From contig OW285193.1 in NCBI GenBank assembly GCA_935421135.1, positions 19,010,252 to 19,074,251 of the forward strand: a stretch of 64,000 nucleotides of DNA, in the 5' to 3' direction. Each line of letters opens with the position of its first letter. Within the stretch, counting starts at the first letter, position 1. The notes beneath the pieces are model-generated. The model saw only the letters and a program-made list of their open reading frames with translations. It did not search any database and was not told the origin of the DNA. Origin of the DNA: Bugulina stolonifera (Eukaryota; Bryozoa; Gymnolaemata; Cheilostomatida; Bugulidae). Shown here piece after piece: positions 1 through 10,000 of this stretch. The translations under genes were made by a program, and so were the position numbers.

Positions 1-242
1 GAATATACACCATATAACCAGCTCTGCTGACCACGCCCAACTACAGGATCCTGACGTTATGTTGTAAGGTGATCTTCACTCAAGATAAATAAACACACAA
101 AATAACAGTCTAATCGGCACTTAATTAGAACACAGCCTTTGGCTGGCCAGTCTTCTATCAAGAGACATACAAACCCGTATTGGATTGGTTACTTCTTAGG
201 AAAAGGGGCAGGCAACTGTAAGAATAATATGCTGTAACTTAC

Positions 243-1703
243 CAAGTCACTTGACTGAAGATCGCTATCATTCACTTTACTAGCATAATACTGAGCTACT
301 ACTGCATGTCTTCGTACAAAGGCGCTAGAATCCTTCAGTCCATCTAAACAGTGTAATATATTATACTATTACCTATTACAACTAAACAGTGTAATATATT
401 ATACTATTACCTATTGCAACTAAACAGTGTAATATATTATACTATTACCTATTACAACTAAACAATGTAATATATTATACTATTACCTATTACAACTAAC
501 AGTGTAATATATTATACTATTACCTATTACAACTAAACAGTGTAATATACTATACTATTACCTATTACAACTAAACAATGTAATATATTATACTATTACC
601 TATTACAACTAAACAATGTAATATATTATACTATTACCTATTACAACTAACAGTGTAATATATTATACTATTACCTATTACAACTAACAGTGTAATATAT
701 TATACTATTACCTATTACAACTAAACAGTGTAATATATTATACTATTACCTATTACAACTAAACAGTGTAATATATTATACTATTACCTATTACAACTAA
801 ACAATGTAATATATTATACTATTACCTATTACAACTAAACAATGTAATATATTATACTATTACCTATTACAACTAAACAGTGTAATATGCATTATAAAAT
901 GTGAGCCTAGCCCTACAACCCTGGTAACCATGGCAACCATTGTGAGTTGGGGTAAATGGAATCACTAACATTTACGTGAATGAGTGAAAAGTGGAACATT
1001 TCACTACACTTTGAATACTACTACCTGATATAACACGGTGTAAGATGCCTGCAGTAGAGCCCCTTCTTACATAGCAAATAGTGTTGAGAACTAAGGCTCT
1101 AACCAGAGGTGACTGGTGGCAACTGTCCTTCAACATTGTATTTACAGCTAATAGAGCTTCACTGGGCACCTGTGAGAACAATACCCAATCAAATGTAGAG
1201 AATCAAATGTATTACTCAACCTATCTGTATATATTATAGTTACAATCAAATAGACCATTTACATGTACTATATACACGCATGTACATGACTGTATAACTG
1301 GTATTATAAACTGTGAAATACCTTATCACAGTGTTTAGCATATGTAGAGTATGAAATCCTCTTCACCCCAATATCTGGATGAGCCATCAGCTGGATCACC
1401 TTAGGCAAGAGTTGCTGGTAGTTCTTACTATATGTCAGACTAGCACACAGCTACAAGGGGACATGCAATCGTAACTTAACTTAACTGGGAGCTTTCAAAT
1501 TCAGTAAAAAACGATATAAGACAATATGGTATGACAATGTTATATATTACAATGTTTTATGTAAATAACCTCCCAGACTGTTCCAACATTGACATGCATT
1601 ATTGTAATAAATTATAAAATATTAATAACTTGTATTACATTATGGTTATATATGCCCATTGACTAACCTTCCTAGCTGTCTCTCTTTCTTTAAAGGAATT
1701 CAT
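243..1703 (-). CDS. AP4B1: AP-4 complex beta subunit-like protein, N-terminal exons (partial)
   Basis: Four consecutive exons on the minus strand join in frame: 1703-1668, 1450-1322, 1169-1025 and 343-243, with GT donors (GTTAGT, GTATTT, GTAGTA, GTAAGT). The product reads as a beta-adaptin trunk of HEAT-like repeats. Recognisable stretches are ALLAVNTMLKDS followed by LVRALVL, and DGLKDSSAFVRRHAVV, which align without gaps to human AP-4 beta (ALLAINTLCKDC, NGLRDKASYVRR). AP-4 is a coat adaptor acting at the trans-Golgi network. The start is the ATG at 1703 (MNSFKERETARK); the reading frame stays open to a possible acceptor at 1740, so an upstream exon is possible. The gene continues beyond the left edge; I could not place another exon in 1-242. 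AP-1/2 or AP-3 beta is the alternative, but the spacing fits AP-4 best. The third intron is a 38-bp minisatellite. Confidence 0.68.
344..888. repeat. 38-bp minisatellite abutting a splice acceptor
   Basis: About 14 tandem copies of a 37-38 bp unit built on GTGTAATATATTATACTATT, differing by a few bases and one-base indels (aactaaacag/aactaacag/aactaaacaatg). It fills most of the third intron of the beta-adaptin gene. Read on the minus strand each unit ends in ACACTGTTTAG or a close variant, and the last copy is the real acceptor of the exon starting at 343. Confidence 0.95.
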
Positions 1704-1739
1704 CCTTTCACAAATTAAAACTAAAGGTTGTAGATGAAT

Positions 1740-2342
1740 CTACACGTACAATGTATATATATTTATGCCCAACTCAGGTAGATGATACCAATCTGAGTGC
1801 TGAAAACCTAAAAGTAAATATTGACTGTTTTATGGGTATGTTAATAGATGAAGTAGCTATATATAATATCATTTGGTGATTGCTTCAATTCATTATTAAA
1901 TGCTTTCTGAGCTCCTGTCCCAGGCTAATGTCTTTATATGAACTGTTGGCATGACACGATAGGAGCAGCAGTTCAAGACAAACTGCAATTTTAAATTAAA
2001 TTAAATCGGTTGCCTGTGAGTGGGTTTTATAATAAAATAATATATTTACATCGATTTACATCAATGCCTGCAACGCGATAGACCGCCGGGGGGGGGGGAG
2101 GCAGAAGGGGCGTGCCTCATTGTTGGCCACTTAGGGGCAGAGTGGATACCTGGATTGTACCCATCCAGATGGTTTTACTAGGCGGATGCCTGGCTGTTAG
2201 GATAATTGGTTTTATCACTATTCTTGAGATCCCGTATGATACGGGAGGAAACTGTTGTGGAAGGGGTTTCCACTTGCTTGAACAGACCGTGGAACTCCCC
2301 TCGACTTTGCTCTTGTCTGGACAGTCGATTTTGGTTGGTTTA
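1740..2342. other. Intergenic or 5' flanking DNA, no gene seen
   Basis: AT-rich sequence upstream of the beta-adaptin exons. It contains a run of G at 2088-2099. The minus-strand remains of the LINE described next probably extend to about 2110 with several stops. No promoter element could be identified. Confidence 0.5.
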
Positions 2343-2645
2343 TTAGTGCATTGTAGGACTCACAAGGGCAGGGTGGGCCTCTTCTTTAGACAAGATCTTG
2401 AGTAATAACCCGACACGAGACGTTCTTCTCCTTTCCTGCAGTGGTTGTAGCTTAGGCTTTTCTTTGGCTTCAGAGACACCTCTTCTTCCTTTGATATCAC
2501 ATATCATACGTACCCCTTTATTTTGTACAAGTTCAACTGCTTTGATCTCTTTAGCCGAAGAGAGATCCCATGCACAAGAGGCATACTCAAGATGAGGTTG
2601 ACAGAGCGATTTGTAGGCCGTGAGCTTTGCATTCTCAGGGGCCCA
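2343..2645 (-). pseudogene. LINE reverse transcriptase C-terminal remnant
   Basis: A minus-strand reading frame of about 100 codons ends at a TAA at 2345-2343. It contains YKSLCQPHLEYASCAWD, then VELVQNKGVRMICDI and LQERRRTSRVGLLLKIL. This is the layout of the C-terminal 'thumb' region of CR1/Jockey/L2-type non-LTR retrotransposons (LEYxxxxWDPxxxxxIxxLExVQRRAAR...LQERR). Only this tail is present; the catalytic part and the 3' end are missing, so it is a dead 5'-truncated copy. The family name is inferred from memory of the motif pattern. Confidence 0.7.
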
Positions 2646-3148
2646 GTATAAATATAATTAATTGATGAAGGGGAAATGGGTTGGTTTGTCCCTTGCTTTG
2701 AGCTTGAGTTTGAGTTACATTGAGATTCTTAGATTGAAAAGTAATTGCCTATTTTGGAATTAAGCAAAACAACAAATAATTCTAAGAGATAACAGAGCTT
2801 TTCAGAACTCCTGATGATATTTGAGAAAACTTTTCCCTACAATTAGAGAACGGATATTGACTAAATACGTACAAACTTGAAACGCTGAAAACACCGTCCT
2901 GTACTTTAGTATTTTGAGATAGTGGGTGGTAGCATTGGTCCCCTTACATTCCAAGTTGTTAGATACTCTGGTTATGATGCGCATGCAGTCAAGGATTGTG
3001 CGAAATGGTCCCATACAAGAGAAACTGTATAGGATAGTGGGATGCTGTCAGTAAATTTTGAACTTGATGTATGAATTTTATTACCAATATCTAATTGCTA
3101 TAATATATCATAATTATTGTATTATCTTGATTATGCATGTATTATATA

Positions 3149-3200
3149 CAAGCCGGTTTTAAACCGTTTATTTCTATATAAACGGTTTAAAACCGGCTTG
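3149..3200. repeat. Perfect 22-bp inverted repeat (hairpin)
   Basis: Arms 3149-3170 and 3179-3200 are exact reverse complements (the left arm begins CAAGCCGGTTTTAAACCG) around an 8-base loop TTTCTATA. Weaker pairing extends outward to about 3139 and 3210. No transposase or coding potential is attached. Confidence 0.9.
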
Positions 3201-3229
3201 TGTGTAATACTATACTATACTTTACTATA

Positions 3230-5860
3230 CATGCATAGATTAGATAATACCAGAGATGCCAGACTCGAGTTAAAGACTCTCACTCGAGTTAATTCAAGCA
3301 ACATTTTATGGCTTATTATAAAGACTCGTAACTTGAATACACAGCTGTCAAAAACTTGTAACTTGAATTGTAATTCAATTATGGCTATGATCAAAGACTC
3401 TCAACTCACACATCATTATGATTATGTTGAAATATTCAATAACTCGAGTTTTCATTGGACAGCTGTGAATTGTAATGAATAGAAATAACCACAGTTATAA
3501 CCACCAACCACAACCACAATTATAAGACATTTTACACTAAAACTGTGACATTTTGCTTTGAAATTTGAACTTCTAACACCATGACCATTTCCTAACAAAA
3601 TTTCACCATAAGCTAAACAATAACCCAATAACTCTATAAAAAGACTCGAGTTAAACAGGCAAAGAATTGAATTGAAACTTGCTTGTAGTTCACTTGAATA
3701 ACTTGACAAAAACTTGAGTTTCTGAGAACATGTAAATATTTAACTCGTAACTTGAAAGTTTTGATCTGTCACTGAAAGAATTGACTTGTAACTTGAAGAG
3801 TCACAACTAAGAGTTGGCCATGGAAACTTGAGTTTCCAAAATAAAACTTGCACACATCTCTGGATAATACATTATTTTATAATAACAGATTATAATTTTA
3901 TTATAATAATAAATTGTAATAAAATTATAATATTATGATAATAATAACATTATATAAAATATTCTATAAATAATATAATTTTTTTTAAATTTTTATTTCT
4001 ATGTTTTATTTTATAAGAATGGGCGATCGTGAAAGAAAGCAAATCAGCAATTATTGTTGTTATTATGATTATTCTATTATAATATAATTATATCATTTAT
4101 AAAAAGATTTATCATATAATTATATGGACTTACATGGAGTTCATCATCACACTAGACCAAATAAGGGCATAGTCGAAGAGGCATGCTTCATGCGGACAGT
4201 GGATAGCATGAGTTGGGGCAGTATCAGTATGTCATATTGATGTTGTCATATAATTCAGTGTTCATTAAAAGTTGTCCTGTGCAGGTCAGAGCTACCTGTC
4301 ATTTGGGTATTGCTTAGAGTAGCAACAGGGTTGTCCTATCTTTACATCTCGAATTGTCCTTGGTAGAAAGCTGTTGCGGTACTGGTTGTAGTTGGTTCTG
4401 ATAGATCTTGGTTTGCTTCTGGTCTGGGCTCTCGTCTTCATCTAACTGTTGTTGCAATGTTGCTGGACGAGTTCATCATAGGAGGTGCTCAGTGCTGGAT
4501 GCGAGTCTTCATGTGGCAGGACGTTCATCAGCAGGTTCTCAGTTTTACTCGAATTCTTGGTAAGAGGTATGATGAAAAGTTTTGGAATACTGTGTCTCGT
4601 GTGTTTGCAAGCCTAAGCAAAATATAGATGTAGGTTTAACAAAATAGAGGCCTCCGTTTGTCACTACTACTTTATTGCAGAGCATAGACACACACAGTAA
4701 ATAAAATTTACGTTGCTAGCTGTGTAAACTTTTACTGCAGATATTCCTCATATTTTAACCAGGAATTGAAACAATACGAGCAAAAAGCTATTATTGCATG
4801 CTTTGGTATTGTTTGATTTTACTACTTTTAACATTTTGTTATTTTCAACACTTTAAAATTGGTTAATGATTGCTTCAAAACAATAACCTGTGTACATGTG
4901 TGCGTCATATTACTAAAACAACAAAGTTTTGTGGAATGCACGTAGAAATCGGTTTGACAGCTAACAGAAATGAGTTTGGAAGCTAAAACAAGCTTGTAAT
5001 TCAAACGTTGGCAAATTAGCTCACATTTAAATTTTCCATTAGTAGCTCTTTTACTATTAGTTTTTTGTAGTTTCATGTAGATGCTCTCCTGATTTGAGCT
5101 GGCTATGAGTCAAAAATAATGGGTCACATTGTGTGTTTATGCTGAGATTGTGTGTTAAGTTTCCTCTAATGTTTGAGACAAATTACAATGTATTTCTGCT
5201 GCGCAGGACAAATCTTAGCACCCTGCTTCGTAAACTAAGCTCGCCACCTAAATATAGCGTGTGTGGGCAGTTCAGCAAAGCTCATAGTCATAACCATGTT
5301 AAGTAGGGAACCCTTTTAACTAACATTGTAAAACTTAAACTGGAGAATATTATGCATCATATCTTAGTCCACTTTTACATGCTATAACTCGTTTTGTCTA
5401 GTAATTAGCTAATAAATGCACTTTCTGGATTCTTGTAGCTTTTAGCACACTACAAGCTATCTTCCGAACAGCAAAATATATGGTCCTCATAGTATGGCTA
5501 ATTTTGAGAAGTGATTCCTTGGCTTAAAAGCACCCCAGATTTAGATTATACAGGCTACTTGTATAAGTTGTCTATTTCTCTACCTTTCTCTGTGTTTGTT
5601 GAATGGGAGCCTTTCCAAGTAGAGGCTGTGTTATATTTTCCTGGCATGATGTTTATCCTCATTAATGAGCAATGAGCTACATGTACCTCCAAACCAGACA
5701 CTATTGATTCTATTGATAATGTATGAGATGTTGTCAGCAGTCAGTGTTAGTATGTGAGAAACACAATGTCTGCGGTATACCTGAGATGACCGCCGAATAC
5801 CTGAGATGACACACGTTGACACACACATTGATTTGTTAGGGGGTTTGGCCATTTTTTATA
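3230..5860. other. AT-rich spacer with scattered CTCGAGTT motifs
   Basis: Between 3250 and 3860 the motifs ACTCGAGTT and AACTTGAA (or their complements) recur many times in imperfect arrangement, suggesting an old degenerate repeat. From 3870 to 4140 the sequence is almost pure A/T. From 4140 to 5860 I see no convincing exon; short open frames lack splice context or recognisable sequence. Confidence 0.45.
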
Positions 5861-5871
5861 TACATGTATAA

Positions 5872-6005
5872 TGATGTATTTTTAGCAAGGAAATTATCTT
5901 TGAGCAGTCAAGAGACTTGTTTCAAATCCATGAAAATACCATTCTCTGACTGGGGTTTGAACCCGGAGCCTCTACGGCACCTAATCGCCTAGCACAGTGA
6001 ACAGA
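5872..6005 (-). mobile_element. tRNA-derived SINE remnant (family 2)
   Basis: On the minus strand the segment holds GGGTTCAAACCCC, a good match to an RNA polymerase III B box (GGTTCRANNCC), preceded by a GC-richer arm GCTAGGCG...GTGCCG. Downstream is a tail containing GATTTGAAACAAGTCTCTTG. The tail is shared with 39583-39662, showing a dispersed element. The A-box region is not recognisable, so this copy is probably 5'-truncated. Confidence 0.55.
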
Positions 6006-7007
6006 ACATGGTAGTGTTAGTATGTGGGACTGCTAAGAATACATCATACACATTGATTTGCTGTTAGAGTAAACTGCTGCACTCAATACTCACGGTTATT
6101 TTGCAGAGGGAGAATGTTTGCAGGATGTTAGTATTTGACACTTGAAATGCAAGTTAAACTCAATAATATGTAAATTTATATAACCGGTACCTCATCATTG
6201 AACAAGTAGTGAAAGTTCACAGTGTATGAATAGAATGTACTTGATTGCTGCTCTATCATAGCCTTCAGTACTGTTGCACATGCACAAATATAACAAGCAA
6301 TACAATGATATGTCTATTATGCTTCCAGTTACTTACCCACATATTATACACCTACATTGTAGTCATCAACTTACCCACATATTATACACCTACATTGTAG
6401 TCATCAACTCATAAACTTCAACAGGAGGGGCAATTTATGGCAAAGTCAGTGTGATAGTTTCATTTATTTATTCCATCTGCAAATATTTGAGAGTTGCCAT
6501 CTGTCATAAGTGAGTAGCTAAGTGTTGGGTCAAGGTCGTCCAAAGGGTCACTGAGTAGCCTTTAGTCACGAGTCATCCACTGATGCTGATCAAAGTTTGT
6601 AACCTTTTGGCTGATAATGTAATCATTGATATATTCACAGTAATAGCGTAGTAGTGTAGTAGTGGACTTTCCTCTCTCCTAGCAAACTCTCTGTATTATG
6701 ATGGCATTCTCTTATCTCCACTGGACTTTGACTGTGTTCCCACTATATCATCCCTCTGTGCAGTCTATATCTAGGATTATTATGGTCTGTATAGGCAATA
6801 TAAGCCTACCTTCTTATCTGAATAGATAATAGTTGTAGTAGTAGTAGCAATAGGTAGCTAGTGTATACAAACTCTATTCTACATTTGCTGTAAATAAGCA
6901 TAAGGTAAGTTTGAAGGAATGTACAGGTATGTAGTCTGATTATGCTATACAATTAATATACATGTTAGTGTCATTTCTCTATAGGCTAAGCTTAGAGCAA
7001 CAGGGAT
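6006..7007. other. Upstream region of the LPCAT3-like gene
   Basis: A 39-bp block beginning ACTTACCCACATATTATA occurs twice in tandem near 6330-6410. A possible 5'-UTR donor (AAG|GTAAGT) lies at 6904 and a matching acceptor (CTCTATAG) at about 6984, just upstream of the first ATG, so a non-coding first exon is plausible. No TATA box could be assigned. Confidence 0.4.
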
Positions 7008-10000
7008 ATGATGTTTGGGGTGATGGATGTCCTCCCGAGGTGGTTGAATGAGACTATTGGAGCCGAGCTGACTGGAGTTAGGTTATTTTCTACACTTCTA
7101 TACGGTAAGAGCAGTGGTTACCATGGCGACCACCTATATATACATGTAAATCTACAAGTATATTGTTGAATGTTCTCCAACATTATGCATTGACTCTAGT
7201 AATATTAGATGATGATGTCTAATGCACCCAGAAAGCAGAGAATTGTCAAACATACTCCCATGTGTTCTAAAATATTATTATTCAGTGTTGTCTCATCTTG
7301 ACTCAACACTAGACTATCAGGGGGGTCAGCCAAAGCATGCAAATAGTATTTGCTTTTGCGTTATCTTCATATAACAGATTATAATATATGCTAGTGTAGG
7401 TCTACTGCTCTACATAGCTTACTTGTATACAATGCATTGCAAGTTTTACAGTGTATTACATGTTTTACAGTGTATCTACTAGCCATAGTACAGAGACTGG
7501 TTCTAACTGGAACTAATGCAAACCTGCATCACATTTATCACTCAGTGACCGCTGCCTTTCTTCTCTATTATAACTTTGGTAAGCCTCTGTTCCATGGATG
7601 CAACCCCAGACCCCAGTTACATCATTATGTACATTATTCAATAATATTAACTAAAGCTGCTAGTAGGCCTACATGTACATGTAGCTATAGACTGCATGGT
7701 TTCGTATGACTCTAGTACATGTGTACTTACAGCTAGTACCTACAGACTGCATGGTTTCGTATGACTCTAGTACATGTGTACTTACAGCTAGTACCTACAG
7801 ACTGCATGGTTTCGTATGACTTTAGTACATGTGTACTAACAGCTAGTACCTACAGGCTGCATGGTTTCGTATGACTCTAGTACATGTGTACTTACAGCTA
7901 GTACCTACAGACTGCATGGTTTCCTATGACTCTAGTACATGTGTACTTACAGCTAGTATTTACAGACTGCATGGTTTCGTATGACTCTAGTACATGTATA
8001 CTTACAGCTAGTACCTACAGGCTGCATGGTTTCGTATGACTCTAGTACATGTGTACTTACAGGTTCCACATCTGTCTACTTCATAATCAACATTCTACTC
8101 ATCTACATGATAATAATCATATTCAAGTCTTCTAAATACACAGTTATCCTCTCTCTCATTCTCAACTTGGTGAGTATTCTACCTAGTATTTCACCCTGTA
8201 GTATAGCCTAAAGTTACTATAAGTACAGTTATGTTGGCCAATATTTTGTTTATATTGCATGTATAAGGTTTATATTACATGTATAAGGTTTGTATTACAT
8301 GTATAAGGTTTATATTACATGCATAAGGTTTATATTATATGTATAAGGTTTATATTATATGTATAAGGTTTATATTACATGTATAAGGTTTGTATTACAT
8401 GTATAAGGTTTATATTACATGCATAAGGTTTATATTATATGTATAAGGTTTATATTACATGTATAAGGTTTGTATTACATGTATAAGGTTTATATTACAT
8501 GTATAGGGTTTATATTATATGTATAAGGTTTATATTACATGTATAAGGTTTATATTACATGTATAGGGTTTATATTATATGTATAAGGTTTATATTACAT
8601 GTATAAGGTTTATATTACATGTATAAGGTTTATAGCGTCCAAGCTTGATAAATCCACATCCAGGAATGTACAAGTTACAATGGGAACAAACTGCCTTGCT
8701 CTAATTTACACTCCATTTACAAGAGAGCTAGATATCTCAGGGCCTAGTGAACGATACCTGTAGGAGGGTAGTATGTGCATTATTTGATTAGTTCAACACT
8801 TCCTTATTAAACATATTGATAGAATTAGAAGCATGGTAAACTAGTTCTATGGTGTCAGATGATATTCACTGGGTGTGATATGTATACCCGTATTAGCAAC
8901 GCTACAACATGGAAAATCTGTGTGGTTGACTGTACTTTCCCTTGGAGTACTTTAGTAAAACCCCTATGGTAGGATCGTATCATTATATAGTGTGTGTATT
9001 TGTTTCAGGGTATCCTTGGCCTGGGCTACATAGAGAACTTGTATAAGAGTGGGGAGTACATCATTGGCTGGACCACCCCTCACTGTGTGCTAACTCTTAA
9101 ACTAATTGGGCTAACATGGGATGTATATGATGGGGCACAGAAGGTTAGTTGCTAATGCATACATGTATGTATTACAGTAAGACATTGGTTTAATACGCTC
9201 CACTAGTACTAGTTAGGTATAATGAAGTATATATACATATTCTGTACTGCTGTTAGGATGAAAAAGGGAAAGAAGAGACGGCTGTATACTCAGTTCCTTC
9301 GCTACTAGAAGTACTGGGGTTCTCCTACTACCCCCCTGGAATGATGACTGGTCCTCAGATATCCTTCATGAAATACAAACGATTCACTGAAGGCCTGTAT
9401 GACGAGCATCTAGCTAGTGGGTCAGTCTCTCTGTCTGTGCTGTGCTGTGCTGTGCTCTACTCTACTCTACTGTACAACATTGTAGTTAGTAGTCTACTGT
9501 ATATTTTAGATACGAGATGATATCAGACTATCATGGTAATTTGGTGTTGTGCTCTTCTGTTAATGTTTATATTATGTTGTATTATCTGATATTACTTATA
9601 TATTACATGCAGTGCTAACACCTTTCTATTTATATGACATACTAGCATGTGTATATACAGCATATCCTTGTATTTTATAGATGGATATATGGATGTATGA
9701 GATTAACTGCGGGACTAGTATTTGTCCTCGTCTATCCAATAGTTGGAACCTATGTTCCTGCAAGTCACTTCTATAGTCAGCAGTTCAAGGTGAGACAATT
9801 ACCTATCATTCTAGAGCTACGTATAATTCAGTGTGATTAGTGATATGCTATACAGTTAAAATGCATGTATACATATGTATGTATATAGTGTGTATGTACA
9901 TTGTATATTGTATTTTTTAGGATGATATGTATATATTGTAGGATGATATGTATATATTGTAGGATGATATGTATATATATAAACTGGTATATATACTAGT

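Noticed and set aside
1025..1100. Donor GTAAGA at 1077 ending the beta-adaptin exon early
   Set aside because: Reading through to GTAGTA at 1024 gives a gap-free alignment with AP-4 beta, so the earlier GT is probably not used.
2112..2595. Two plus-strand frames of 97 and 65 codons
   Set aside because: The minus strand of the same region reads as a LINE tail, and the plus frames have no recognisable sequence.
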